Part shown: positions 10,019-19,209 of the stretch, in pieces
How the letters are laid out: every line of letters starts with the position of its first letter
Numbering within the stretch: the first letter of the stretch is position 1
Origin: Acidobacteriota bacterium
GTDB taxonomy: Bacteria > Acidobacteriota > Blastocatellia > Pyrinomonadales > Pyrinomonadaceae
DNA length: 64,000 bases
Assembly: GCA_019639135.1 (NCBI GenBank)
Contig: JAHBSL010000017.1
Span: 1 to 64,000 of the forward strand
Direction: 5' to 3'
Notes under the pieces: model-generated
What the model was told of the DNA's origin: nothing
Databases searched by the model: none
Seen by the model: only the letters and a program-made list of their open reading frames with translations
Program-made: the position numbers and the translations under genes

Positions 10019-10819
10019 TTACTTCTTCAGCCAACCGAAGAGAGCGTTAACGGTGATATCCCGGTTCGTTTCGTATATGGCCTTTGTCAGCGGAACGGAC
10101 ATCGGGCAGACCTGGACGCAGTTCTGCGCGTTGCCGCAGTTGGTGATGCCGTCTTCGCCCATAAGCCCATTGAGCCGCTCGTCCATATCGGTCTTGCCGA
10201 CCGGATGCATATTGAAGAGCCTTGCCTGTGCGATCGCCTGCGGGCCGATGTAGTTGTCGTCGCCGTACTGCGGGCAGGCCTCAAGACAGCAACCGCAGGT
10301 CATGCACCGCGAAAGTGCATACCGCTCCTGCGCAACCTCGTTCGAGATCGCCGGGCCGGGCCCGAGGCTGTGGCTGCCATCGAGTTCAACCCAAGCGTGG
10401 ACCTGCTTCAAATGATCGAACATCTTCGTCCGGTCAACCTTGAGGTCGCGGACGTTCGGAAACTTCGACATCGGCTGGAGCGTGACCGTATCCGAACCAG
10501 AAGCGATCAGCAGGTCGTCGATCAGCGCCGAACAGGACTGCCGAACGCGACCGTCGATCACCATCGTACAGATGCCGCAGACCTGCTCAAGGCAGCTCAT
10601 GTCCCAAACCGGCGGCGTCGTCGCCCTGCCATCGGCAGTTACCGGGTTCTTTCTCACTTCCATTAGCGCGGAAATAACATTCAAGTTTCGCCGATACGGC
10701 AATTCGAACGTGTCCCACGTAACGGGAGCACCCTCTTTCTCACGCCGTTGGATCTTCAGCTTGAACTTAGCCGGCGGCGTCTCAAGCCGCTTCTTCTCGA
10801 TATGTCCGTTTGTACTCAT
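10019..10819 (-). CDS. sdhB: Succinate dehydrogenase iron-sulfur subunit
   Basis: The 266-residue electron-transfer subunit of succinate dehydrogenase (complex II), on the cytoplasmic face. It has all three cluster signatures: Cys76, 81, 84 and 96 for [2Fe-2S]; Cys172, 175 and 178 with Cys182-Pro for the [4Fe-4S] motif; and Cys228, 234 and 238 for the third set. The long form fits the Bacillus/epsilon-type single-cytochrome enzymes. It is the last gene of the sdhC-sdhA-x-sdhB block, separated from sdhA by a 1.46-kb WD40-like gene. Confidence 0.95.
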   Translation of the reverse strand: MSTNGHIEKKRLETPPAKFKLKIQRREKEGAPVTWDTFELPYRRNLNVISALMEVRKNPVTADGRATTPPVWDMSCLEQVCGICTMVIDGRVRQSCSALIDDLLIASGSDTVTLQPMSKFPNVRDLKVDRTKMFDHLKQVHAWVELDGSHSLGPGPAISNEVAQERYALSRCMTCGCCLEACPQYGDDNYIGPQAIAQARLFNMHPVGKTDMDERLNGLMGEDGITNCGNAQNCVQVCPMSVPLTKAIYETNRDITVNALFGWLKK

Positions 10820-10852
10820 TTTGATCTATTGCGATCGGTTAATGGAGTCGCA

Positions 10853-12310
10853 TCAATATTGAAGAAATACTTTTGCAAGCCGCTCCGGCTGGTCGAGATA
10901 GAATTCCCATAAATAGCCGTTGTCAGCCTTCTTTTGACCCGGAACTACGCCTCCGGTCGCCAGCAAGGTTCCATCCTGGCTAAATTCCATCGGCGGGGTC
11001 GAGTTCTCGAGCACCTGAACCAATTCGCCGTTAATGTTCCACACATGAACCGGCTTCTTAAAACCATCAGCAGTTGCGATCAGTTTGTTGTTCGGATTCC
11101 ATTTAACCGTGATCACTGCGTCTTGCTTTTTCTCTCTTGGTACGGTCGCAAGGAGCTTTCCGGTCGCGGTTTCCCAAACTTGAAAAAGAACTCGCTTGTT
11201 CTTGTGTGGTGTCGTGAACACAAGGCTTTGATCATCGCTAAAGATCGCCCCCTGCGAGGCAGAACCTGCAAAATCGTATAGTTTCTCGCCCGTCAACGCA
11301 TCATAGGCTGCAAGGTCTCCCTTTCCCGTTGGGTTCACGAAAACCTTTTTGCTGTCGGTGCTCCAGCCAGCGATCACACCTTCGTCTTTTTTCGAACCAA
11401 TGGACGTTACCAGTTCACCGTTCTCCGTTTTCCATATCCGGGTGATGCCGTCAAAATCCGACGTAGCCACCATCGTCTCATCCGGGCTGAACTTGCTGTA
11501 AAAGATCCGCGAGTCAGAGTCGAATTTCGAGACCATCGAACCGTCTTCCATTTTCCAAAGGGTCGGCTTCTTGTTCCCGCTAGCGATGAGAAGGTACCGC
11601 CCATTGGCACTGAACTGCGGATTAGAGATCGAACCAAGCATCAGATAACCCGCCGTCCCAGCCCCGGATACTCCGCCCAGTATAGCCAAAGTCAATTTGG
11701 CCGCCTCCCATCCAGAGTTGAAATTGGCATGCTTTATGTCGTAACGATGTTCGCCGCTAACAAAATCGACGATCTCGAACTCGCGGTCATTTTTGTTGAC
11801 GAGCAGATACTTCCAATCCCTCGTTGCCGGTACATTTCCCATTTCGAGAACGATCACAGGAAAGATACCGTTCAGCTCATTGATGATGCCGGCACCGCCC
11901 AACAACTTGCTCATGTTGCTGACCTTTCCTAATCCGCGAATATCGCGAACATGAGCACCGGACTCGATCTCATAAACGGTCATCGAACCATCGGCCCTGT
12001 TCTGTGCGATCACGTGCTTTTCATCCGGGCTAAATGAAAAAGCGGTAAAGCCTTTTCCGTCGATCTTGGTGACAAGCTCGCCAGTAGCAGAATTGTAGAT
12101 AGCCACGTCGGCCGTCTTGCCGCTCACCGCCAGAAAGGTTCCACGCGGACTGAAGCGAGCAAGTCCCGCCCTGCCCTTCCAAACGGAGATATCCCTAAAC
12201 TCCGGCAACTGATGTCTTATCGCCGCTACCTGCTTTCCCGGTTCGGATTGAGCCGGCGCAAAGGAAACTAACGACAATAAAAGCAGTGGGACGACCAATC
12301 TTCGAAACAT
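10853..12310 (-). CDS. Exported WD40/beta-propeller-like protein inside sdh operon
   Basis: A 485-residue protein with a signal peptide (about 1-20, ending FAPAQ) and repeated propeller-blade patterns: FSPRGTFLAVSG, FSPDEKHVIAQ, FSANGRYLLIASG, FSPDETMVATSD, WSTDSKKVFVN, FSDDQSLVFTT, WNPNNKLIATADG, FSQDGTLLATGG, each followed by a strand and a W, Y or V residue. About seven or eight blades fit the length. It lies 10 bases after sdhA and 33 before sdhB on the same strand, with a perfect AGGAGGT ribosome site, so it is translated within the sdh transcript. Its role is unknown; it may be an assembly or scaffold protein, or an unrelated passenger. Confidence 0.8.
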   Translation of the reverse strand: MFRRLVVPLLLLSLVSFAPAQSEPGKQVAAIRHQLPEFRDISVWKGRAGLARFSPRGTFLAVSGKTADVAIYNSATGELVTKIDGKGFTAFSFSPDEKHVIAQNRADGSMTVYEIESGAHVRDIRGLGKVSNMSKLLGGAGIINELNGIFPVIVLEMGNVPATRDWKYLLVNKNDREFEIVDFVSGEHRYDIKHANFNSGWEAAKLTLAILGGVSGAGTAGYLMLGSISNPQFSANGRYLLIASGNKKPTLWKMEDGSMVSKFDSDSRIFYSKFSPDETMVATSDFDGITRIWKTENGELVTSIGSKKDEGVIAGWSTDSKKVFVNPTGKGDLAAYDALTGEKLYDFAGSASQGAIFSDDQSLVFTTPHKNKRVLFQVWETATGKLLATVPREKKQDAVITVKWNPNNKLIATADGFKKPVHVWNINGELVQVLENSTPPMEFSQDGTLLATGGVVPGQKKADNGYLWEFYLDQPERLAKVFLQY

Positions 12311-12320
12311 CTGGCACCTC

Positions 12321-14123
12321 CTACTTCGAGGCTGATTTGCCTTTACTATAATCCCGCTTTCGCGGCTCGACGAGCGAGACGTCGATCGGCTCGTAGCTGA
12401 AGACCGGCTCCTCTGCCGAGTATTCGGCGATGGTGGTCTTCATATACTCCTCGTCATTGCGGTCCGGAAATTCCGGCTTGTAATGGGCTCCGCGTGATTC
12501 GTTGCGGTTAAGAGCACCAAGCGTGATGACGCGGGCAAGCTCGAGCATATTCTTAAGCTGACGGGCGTGCGGAACTGCCTGCGTCGCCCAAAGGTTCGAG
12601 TCGTTGATAGAGATCCGCTTCAAGCGATCCTGCAGCTCGATCAATTTTTCATCCGTTGCCTTGAGCTTGTCATTGTAGCGGACAACCGTCACATTGTCCG
12701 TCATCCACTTGCCCATTTCTTCGTGCAGTTTGTACTGGTTCTCGCCGCCCTCGCTCTTGATTATCGAGTCGTTGATCTCCTGCTGCCGCTTGAGTTCTGC
12801 ATCGTAGATGCCATTCGTCTCCGTCTCGCCGCGTTCGACATTCTTTGCGTATTCGATCGCCGCCGGGGCCGCGACGAAACCGCCGTATACACACGAAACG
12901 AGCGAATTTGCCCCGAGCCGGTTTGCGCCGTGAATGGAGTAATCGCACTCGCCCGCTGCCAGCAATCCGGGAACGTTTGTCCGCTGTTCGAAATCGACCC
13001 AAAGGCCGCCCATCGAGTAATGAACGCCCGGAAATATCCGCATCGGAACATACCGCGGATCGTCGCCGACGAACATCTCATAGATCTCAAGGATCGCCCC
13101 GAGCTTTCGCGTCAGCGTCTCGGCCGGCACGTGCGTCAGGTCAAGATAGACCTGATTCTCGCCCGCAACGCCGAAGCCATCCAGACACACCTGAAAGATC
13201 TCGCGGGTCGCGATGTCACGCGGCACAAGGTTGCCGTATGCCGGATATTTTTCTTCGAGGAAATACCAGCGTTCGGCCATCGGGATGTCCTGCGGCTTCC
13301 GCTTGTCGCCCGGATCTCGCGGCACCCAAACGCGGCCGCCCTCGCCGCGGGCCGACTCGGACATCAGCCGCAGCTTGTCCTCGCCCGGGATCGACGTCGG
13401 GTGAACCTGAATGAACTCGCCATTCGCGTAGCGTGCCCCTTGTTGATATGCCGCCGAAACGGCCGACCCCGTACAGGTCTGTGAGTTGGTCGATTTGCCG
13501 AAAACGAGCCCTGGCCCGCCGGTCGCCATGATCACCGCATCGGCCTTGAACGCTTTTAGTTCCAGCGTTTGGAGGTTCATTGCGATCAGGCCGCGGCAGA
13601 CCTGATGGTCGTCCATCACGAGCGAGAGCATCTCCCAGCCCTCGTATTTGCGGACCTTGCCCGTCACTTCGAACTTGCGAACCTGCTCATCGAGCGCGTA
13701 AAGCAATTGCTGACCGGTCGATGCCCCGGCAAATGCCGTCCGGTGGTGAAGCGTTCCTCCGAACCGACGGAAATCGAGCAGGCCCTCCTTCGTTCGCGAG
13801 AACGGCACACCCATTCGGTCGAAGAGATAAATTATCTCCGGAGCCATGTCGCACATCCGCTGCACCGGCGGCTGATTGGCCAAAAAGTCGCCGCCATAGA
13901 CCGTATCGTCAAGATGCTTGGCCGGCGAATCGCCCTCGCCCTTTGTGTTTACCGCCCCGTTGATGCCGCCCTGAGCACAGACCGAGTGTGACCGCTTGAC
14001 CGGCACGACCGAAATAAGGTCGACCTCGTGGCCAGCTTCGGCGATCTTCATCGCTGCGGCCAGGCCCGCAAGGCCGCCGCCAACGATAGCTATTTTGATC
14101 CCGTTTGATGACATAACTTTCAA
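12321..14123 (-). CDS. sdhA: Succinate dehydrogenase flavoprotein subunit
   Basis: The 600-residue catalytic subunit that oxidises succinate to fumarate. The FAD-binding motif GGGLAGLAAA is near residue 15; the covalent-FAD His lies in the HSVCAQGGINGA segment; substrate and catalytic elements follow in HRTAFAGASTGQQ, HPTSIPGEDKL and SESARGEGG, and in the motif GVHYSMGG. The TTG at 14123 has AGGA six bases upstream and is retained, but ATG 14114 is a possible start. It follows sdhC by 40 bases. Confidence 0.95.
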   Translation of the reverse strand: MKVMSSNGIKIAIVGGGLAGLAAAMKIAEAGHEVDLISVVPVKRSHSVCAQGGINGAVNTKGEGDSPAKHLDDTVYGGDFLANQPPVQRMCDMAPEIIYLFDRMGVPFSRTKEGLLDFRRFGGTLHHRTAFAGASTGQQLLYALDEQVRKFEVTGKVRKYEGWEMLSLVMDDHQVCRGLIAMNLQTLELKAFKADAVIMATGGPGLVFGKSTNSQTCTGSAVSAAYQQGARYANGEFIQVHPTSIPGEDKLRLMSESARGEGGRVWVPRDPGDKRKPQDIPMAERWYFLEEKYPAYGNLVPRDIATREIFQVCLDGFGVAGENQVYLDLTHVPAETLTRKLGAILEIYEMFVGDDPRYVPMRIFPGVHYSMGGLWVDFEQRTNVPGLLAAGECDYSIHGANRLGANSLVSCVYGGFVAAPAAIEYAKNVERGETETNGIYDAELKRQQEINDSIIKSEGGENQYKLHEEMGKWMTDNVTVVRYNDKLKATDEKLIELQDRLKRISINDSNLWATQAVPHARQLKNMLELARVITLGALNRNESRGAHYKPEFPDRNDEEYMKTTIAEYSAEEPVFSYEPIDVSLVEPRKRDYSKGKSASK

Positions 14124-14163
14124 TTTGCGTCCTAAATCGCGGACGCCATTTCATCGAATTTCG

Positions 14164-14880
14164 CTATACGCTTTTCGGAGCCGAGGAGCTCGCCTTTACA
14201 GGTTGCTCACACAGAGCCGCAGGCAACAATCCACAGGGCCTCAGGAACGAGAAAGCCGCGTTCGTCCCGACCGCAAACAGACCAAATGCCAGTGCCGCAC
14301 AACCGTATAGGGCATACCTCTGTGCGTTCGTCCCGATCAGGATTCCCCAATCGACCGCGAACAGCCAAAAGCCATAGGCGAGATGCCAGGCGGTCGCCGC
14401 GACCCCGAGAATGTAAATGGCGAGCACCCAGGGAATAGCAAGATCATTAGCAACGATCTGGAACGAACCGACCGCATTTCCGGCAACAGCAATGTCCGTC
14501 AGGCCCGGCACCAGGCCGAATCTGTAATGCAGCAGATGGAAAATGATAAAGAAGAAAAGGAAAACACCGGTTATCCGCTGAAATAGATAGAACCAATTGC
14601 GCCCGTAATTGTAGCTCATCACATTCGGTCGAGCCTCGGACGAGATGATGATGCCGTAGATAGAGTGGAACGCGAGCGGGAGAAATATCCCGAAGATCTC
14701 AATAAAAAGCAGAAACGGCAGATCGTGGATCTCCTGTACGGCTTTTTCAAATACCTTTTCGCCGTTCATCGCCTTTGCGTTAGTGAACATATGGGCGAAA
14801 AAGAAAAGCCCTAGCGGCACGATCCCCGTAAGCTGATGGAGTTTTCGCAATAGGAAGTTCCTGCTATATGTTACAGCCAT
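14164..14880 (-). CDS. sdhC: Succinate dehydrogenase cytochrome b558 subunit
   Basis: A 238-residue inner-membrane anchor with five predicted helices, the single-polypeptide di-heme type of Bacillus and epsilon-proteobacterial complex II. Candidate heme-ligand histidines lie in LHQLTG, FFAHMF, AFHSIYG, IFHLLHY and AWHLAYG. It is the first gene of the minus-strand sdh block and is divergent from a LysR regulator. The C-terminal tail is short and polar. Confidence 0.9.
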   Translation of the reverse strand: MAVTYSRNFLLRKLHQLTGIVPLGLFFFAHMFTNAKAMNGEKVFEKAVQEIHDLPFLLFIEIFGIFLPLAFHSIYGIIISSEARPNVMSYNYGRNWFYLFQRITGVFLFFFIIFHLLHYRFGLVPGLTDIAVAGNAVGSFQIVANDLAIPWVLAIYILGVAATAWHLAYGFWLFAVDWGILIGTNAQRYALYGCAALAFGLFAVGTNAAFSFLRPCGLLPAALCEQPVKASSSAPKSV

Positions 14881-15006
14881 TTAGTTACCCGTTGGATTTC
14901 GACATTAAATTCTTCGACTTCAGAATTTTACGTTCATCTTCGTTTTTCGGCAATTGTGCCGCAACGGATTTAAGAATACAGGCGAATATAGCTACCATAG
15001 ATATAA

Positions 15007-15048
15007 GCGAAGATGAATTCGCATGAACGGTTACTTAAGCATTCTTAA
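15007..15048. promoter_or_regulatory. Inverted repeats in sdhC-lysR divergent promoter
   Basis: Two small dyads lie in the 176-base gap between the divergent sdhC and LysR genes: GCGAA-N6-TTCGC (15007-15022) and TTAAG-CATT-CTTAA (15035-15048). The second sits 9 bases before the LysR start. LysR proteins usually bind such dyads in divergent promoters, so control of sdh and self-control are plausible but unproved. Confidence 0.35.
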
Positions 15049-15056
15049 TCAGAACC

Positions 15057-15941
15057 ATGCATATCGAATCATTGAAGATATTTTGCGACCTGGTCGATCT
15101 GCAGAGCTTTTCTCTCGCCGCCGAACGCAATTTTGTGACGCAGTCAGCGGTCAGCCAGCAGATCAAGGCACTTGAGGAGCGTTTCAACCGCCAGTTGTTA
15201 GAACGTGTACGCGGCCGGCGTGAGGTGCGGTTGACCGGAGCAGGCGAGGTTTTCTATCGCGAGGCCCGGACCGTTCTCGATGCCTACGACCAGCTTCAGG
15301 AAAGTCTCCGCGGCGTTGTCGGCAAGATCGGCGGTACCGTTAAGGTCTCGTGTGTTTACAGCGTTGGGCTGCACGAAATGCCCTCGAAGGTCGGCGAATA
15401 TATGTCAAAATTCCCGGCCGCTCGTATCGACCTCGAATATTCCCGCACTACGAAGGTCGTCCGCGATGTCCTGAATGGGAACGCCGAACTCGGCGTGATC
15501 GCATTTCCAGAGCCGAAACGCGGCCTCAAGATCGTCCAGATGCCGCCAAACAAACTCGTTGTCATCTGTCCGCCCGATCACAAATTCGCCAAACGGTCAT
15601 CGCTCAAGGCCAAGGACCTAGCCGGGCAGGACTTTGTCCACTTCGAACGCGATACTCCGACCCGCAAGGCAATCGACAAGATATTGAAAGCAAAGGGCGT
15701 TGAGGTCACTAAGATAGCAGAATTCGACAACATCGAGACCATTAAACGTGCCGTCGAGGTCGGTTTCGGCATCGCAATAATGCCGCTCCCATCCGTGCTT
15801 GACGAGCAGCGGCTCGGCACGCTTGCCGTGATCGAACTCTCGGAAAAAGAATGGGTCCGACCCGTCGGCGTGCTTTACCGAACCGACCGAACGCTAAGCC
15901 TCGCCGCTAAAAAGTTCGTCCAGATACTAGAGAACAAATAG
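15057..15941 (+). CDS. LysR-family regulator divergent from sdh
   Basis: A 294-residue LysR-type transcription factor. The N-terminal winged helix-turn-helix (residues 1-60; SLAAERNFVTQSAVSQQIKA) is textbook, followed by the linker helix and a periplasmic-binding-like effector domain (about 90-290). Being head-to-head with sdhCA-x-sdhB suggests it controls that operon, perhaps in response to a carboxylate, but no ligand residue can be assigned. The gene is single, followed by a repeat-bearing gap. Confidence 0.85.
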   Translation: MHIESLKIFCDLVDLQSFSLAAERNFVTQSAVSQQIKALEERFNRQLLERVRGRREVRLTGAGEVFYREARTVLDAYDQLQESLRGVVGKIGGTVKVSCVYSVGLHEMPSKVGEYMSKFPAARIDLEYSRTTKVVRDVLNGNAELGVIAFPEPKRGLKIVQMPPNKLVVICPPDHKFAKRSSLKAKDLAGQDFVHFERDTPTRKAIDKILKAKGVEVTKIAEFDNIETIKRAVEVGFGIAIMPLPSVLDEQRLGTLAVIELSEKEWVRPVGVLYRTDRTLSLAAKKFVQILENK

Positions 15942-16047
15942 GCATTCCCGCCTTCAACACACAGACCGCTAACGATGCTGAAGGTTATCTGAAATGCAGT
16001 AAGGAGGCGAGCCGTATTCGACGAACCCAAGCGATCCAGGCTCAGCG

Positions 16048-16122
16048 ATCTCCGCGTAAATCTCTGTGAGCTCAGCGTTTAAAGGAACCAAACGCAGAGA
16101 CCGCTGAGATTTTCGCAGAGAT
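16048..16122. repeat. 33-bp imperfect inverted repeat (CGCAGAG words)
   Basis: Arms at 16048-16080 and 16090-16122 match at 26 of 33 positions around a 9-base loop; they are built of the words CTCTGCG/CGCAGAG. The rest of the 310-base gap 15942-16252 shows no gene. The same words return near 35785, so this is one of the dispersed palindromic elements of the window. Confidence 0.75.
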
Positions 16123-16252
16123 CGGGGAGGTTTGGCATCTGCGTTTCGGAAGCCAACATTTTAATGTATTGTCGATTTTCCTACCTAGAAATTCGATTTT
16201 CGGTGTATCATACGTCCAACCACGAACCGCATAAATTCAGGGAACAGCCCAA

Positions 16253-16801
16253 ATGGACTTTCTTACAAGTATCAATCTGATCACGCTTTTCGCGATCATC
16301 GGCGGCGTTGGGTTCGTCTTTTTGCTTGCTTCGCTCATTTTGGGCGACATCTTTGAGATGTTCGGCGGCGAGACGGACCTTGGCGGCGAAGGCACGGATT
16401 TCGGGCTTTTTGATAGCCGCGTGATCGCTGTTTTCATTACCGCTTTTGGCGGCTTCGGGACCATCGCAGCATGGAGCGGCTACGGAGCGGTCGCGAGTTC
16501 GCTTGCCGGACTTCTTGGCGGGCTCGTTTTCGGGGGTGTCGTTTCTGCCTTCGGAAGGTTTCTGGTCGGCCAGCAAGCATCTTCGACCGTGACGGACGAT
16601 GCCCTTATCGGCAAAACGGCTCAGGTGACGGTCGCCATCAAGCCCGGCTCGGTCGGGCAAATAACCGCCCGTGTCGGCGATGAACGCGTCGAGCGGCTCG
16701 CCCGAGCCTCGGCCGATGCCGAGATCGCCGCCGGGTCGCTCGTAACCATTAAATCGATTGCCGGCGATTCGGTGATCGTTGCGCCGGAAGGAACAAATTA
16801 G
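16253..16801 (+). CDS. NfeD-like membrane protein
   Basis: A 182-residue protein with an N-terminal membrane helix (about 8-30), two further hydrophobic segments (about 60-105, Gly-rich) and a C-terminal small beta-barrel (about 120-180; LIGKTAQVTVAIKPG) of the NfeD/OB-fold type. It is directly upstream of a flotillin-like gene, the standard NfeD-flotillin pairing (as in Bacillus YuaF-FloT), where the NfeD partner shapes flotillin assemblies in the inner membrane. Confidence 0.75.
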   Translation: MDFLTSINLITLFAIIGGVGFVFLLASLILGDIFEMFGGETDLGGEGTDFGLFDSRVIAVFITAFGGFGTIAAWSGYGAVASSLAGLLGGLVFGGVVSAFGRFLVGQQASSTVTDDALIGKTAQVTVAIKPGSVGQITARVGDERVERLARASADAEIAAGSLVTIKSIAGDSVIVAPEGTN

Positions 16802-16823
16802 CCAGTAGGTAAGAGGAAGCCCA

Positions 16824-18452
16824 ATGTTCGAACTTTCAAACCTGATCATCCCTATCGTCATACTTGTCGTAGTAATTGGAATGCTGATCGCGATAATGCT
16901 GATCAGCCGAAATTACATCAAGGTCTCGCCGAACCGGGCCGCAGTTATCTCCGGCCGTAAGCGAAAACTTGCCGATGGCTCCGTCGTTGGGTATCGTCTC
17001 GTCCGCGGCGGTGCGACGCTTGTCTTCCCGTTTCTTGAAAAGGTCGAATATCTTGACCTTAATGTCATCACAGTTCCGCTCGCCACCTCGCGGGCATACA
17101 CGGTTCAGGGCGTACCGGTTTCGGTAAAAGCGGTCGCGAACGTAAAGATAAAAGGCGATGACACCTCTCTCAGGGCCGCAGCCGAGCGCTTTCTCGGAAT
17201 GCCGCAGGAGCAGTTTCACCGTCTCGTTTTCCAGACGCTCGAAGGCCACCTTCGAGCCATCCTCGGCACACTTACCGTTGAGGAGATCAATAACGACCGC
17301 CAGAGCTTCGCCCAAAAGTTGACGACCGAGGCCGCCGGCGACCTCGAAAAGATGGGCATCGGGCTCGATGCTCTGACAATTCAGGAAATTTCCGACGACG
17401 AAGGCTACCTCGATGCTCTCGGTAAGCGAAGAACCGCAGAAGTAAAACGCGATGCTGAGATCGGCCAGGCCGAAGCCAGCCGCGATTCGAAGATCAAGGC
17501 CTCGCTTGCCTTGCAGGAAGGCGAAAAGGTTCGGCTTGAGACCGAGGCACAGATCGCTCAGTCGCAACGCGAAACCGAGATCCAGAAAGCCCAGGTCCAG
17601 GCCGAGATCGAAGCTGAGCGGGCAAAGGCAAATCAGGCCGGGCCGCTCGCCGAAGCAAAAGCACAGCAGCAGGTTACGGCCGAAGAGGTTCGCGTCGAAA
17701 AGGTCCGGACACAGGAAATGATCTCGGTTCAGGAACAAGAGGTCCTCAGGAAGGAGAAGGAACTCGAAGCTACCGTCGTTAAACAGGCCGAAGCCGAACG
17801 AAGGGCGTCCGTCCTTCGTGCCCAGGGCTTGCAGGAATCGGCCATTCTTGAGGCCGAAGGCCGCAAGCAGGCGCAGATAGCCACCGCCGAAGCAGAGGCC
17901 CAAAAGCTCGAACGCGAAGGCCAGGGCCGTGCCGCCGCGATCTCTGCCGAAGGTAAGGCAGAGGCCGAAAAGATCCGGGCGGTCGGCCTTGCCGAGGCCG
18001 AAAAGCTTCAGGCGAAGGGCCTTGCCGAGGCCAAAGCCATCGAGGCTCAGGGACTTGCCGAGGCCGCTGCTATCAAAGAAAAGGCCGCTGCTTGGCGGGA
18101 GTTCAATGACGCCGCCCGGCTGCAGACCATTCTCGAGAAACTGCCGGCCATCATCGAATCTTCGGCGCCGGTCTTCCAGGCCGTTTCCGAGCCGCTCGGC
18201 AAGATCGACAAGATCGTTATGATCGACCAGGGCGGAAACGGCAATGGCGAGAGCGGCATCAATCGCTTCGCTCAGACCGGGCCGACCGTGATCTTCTCAC
18301 TGCTCCAGCAGCTACAGGCCCTCGGGCTCAGTTGGCCGGAGATACTTGCCCAGCTTGGCATTGAGCAGAACGGCGAACCGAAAGAGAAGTCGGTGACCCC
18401 TGCGGTCAAGAATCCGGCCAAGCCACCCGAACAGCCACCGGCGGCGCAATGA
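16824..18452 (+). CDS. Flotillin-like SPFH-domain protein
   Basis: A 542-residue membrane scaffold protein. A single N-terminal membrane helix (about 5-28) precedes the SPFH/Band 7 domain (about 30-210), then a long coiled coil (about 210-430) rich in Glu-Ala repeats, with runs such as AEKLQAKGLAEAKAIEAQG. The tail is flexible and Pro/Lys-rich. Flotillins oligomerise and organise membrane microdomains. It starts 22 bases after the NfeD-like gene, with which it surely forms an operon; it resembles the YqiK subgroup. Confidence 0.9.
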   Translation: MFELSNLIIPIVILVVVIGMLIAIMLISRNYIKVSPNRAAVISGRKRKLADGSVVGYRLVRGGATLVFPFLEKVEYLDLNVITVPLATSRAYTVQGVPVSVKAVANVKIKGDDTSLRAAAERFLGMPQEQFHRLVFQTLEGHLRAILGTLTVEEINNDRQSFAQKLTTEAAGDLEKMGIGLDALTIQEISDDEGYLDALGKRRTAEVKRDAEIGQAEASRDSKIKASLALQEGEKVRLETEAQIAQSQRETEIQKAQVQAEIEAERAKANQAGPLAEAKAQQQVTAEEVRVEKVRTQEMISVQEQEVLRKEKELEATVVKQAEAERRASVLRAQGLQESAILEAEGRKQAQIATAEAEAQKLEREGQGRAAAISAEGKAEAEKIRAVGLAEAEKLQAKGLAEAKAIEAQGLAEAAAIKEKAAAWREFNDAARLQTILEKLPAIIESSAPVFQAVSEPLGKIDKIVMIDQGGNGNGESGINRFAQTGPTVIFSLLQQLQALGLSWPEILAQLGIEQNGEPKEKSVTPAVKNPAKPPEQPPAAQ

Positions 18453-18561
18453 CCCGGCGACCGAGAGCATTCTTGCGGCCGTTCCGTTCATCCCGGAGCG
18501 GCCTTCGTTCTTTCGCGAGATTGACTTGCCCGCCGCCGAAGTCCGATAATTACGCCGTCTT

Positions 18562-19206
18562 ATGAGATCGAGTTTTTATATCGCCATCTTTGCAGCTTTG
18601 TTCTTTACGGGTTGCGGAAGCCTGAATCTCGCTGAGAATCGCGCTCCGGCAGCGGCGAATTCCGCCGCCAACGCAGCCCCCGAAGCCACGGTCCGCTCCG
18701 AGCCTCCGGCAGAGGCCGATGCCCGAATGGCTCCGAACGCCCTCGGTTCAAAGGCTGCCCGCGAGCTATGTTTTGAGACGAATACCGGTGATACGGATAT
18801 CATCCGCGAACAGACCTTTGCCATCGAGTTCGAACCCTTCAAGGGCACGTGCTTTATAACGATGCACAATCCCGAATATGACGATCCGCCGCTCGAATCC
18901 GAGTTTGCCATCTATCGCGGCAACCGCCGGATAGCTGAATTCCCCGACCAGTTCAACGGCGTCAATTTCGGCTGCTGGGTCGAAGCGGTCGGCTTTCAGG
19001 ACCTCAACGAGGATCAAAAGGTCGATGCCGCGATCGTCGCCAAATGCTCGGGCAAATCGGGCGAATACTACGAGAATATGGTCTATGCCAATGACGGCCG
19101 CGGCTTTACGACAAACATCGACGCTAACTACAAGCTCGCTGAGTTCAAAACAGTAAAGCAGATCGCCGAATATACCCGCGAACATCGGTCCGCGTTTTTC
19201 AAATAA
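18562..19206 (+). CDS. Putative lipoprotein
   Basis: A 214-residue protein with a lipobox (FFTGC, Cys at about residue 18) and a disordered Ala/Glu/Pro linker (about 25-65). A folded region follows with paired cysteines (LCFETN, TCFITM, NFGCWVE, VAKCSG) and an acidic loop LNEDQKVDAA that resembles a calcium or integrin-type loop. Its function is unknown. It lies 3 bases before the lipid kinase gene and is likely cotranscribed with it. Confidence 0.65.
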   Translation: MRSSFYIAIFAALFFTGCGSLNLAENRAPAAANSAANAAPEATVRSEPPAEADARMAPNALGSKAARELCFETNTGDTDIIREQTFAIEFEPFKGTCFITMHNPEYDDPPLESEFAIYRGNRRIAEFPDQFNGVNFGCWVEAVGFQDLNEDQKVDAAIVAKCSGKSGEYYENMVYANDGRGFTTNIDANYKLAEFKTVKQIAEYTREHRSAFFK

Positions 19207-19209
19207 CCG

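Noticed and set aside
12567..13484. 305-residue ORF antisense to sdhA
   Set aside because: Shadow of a certain gene with all its motifs.
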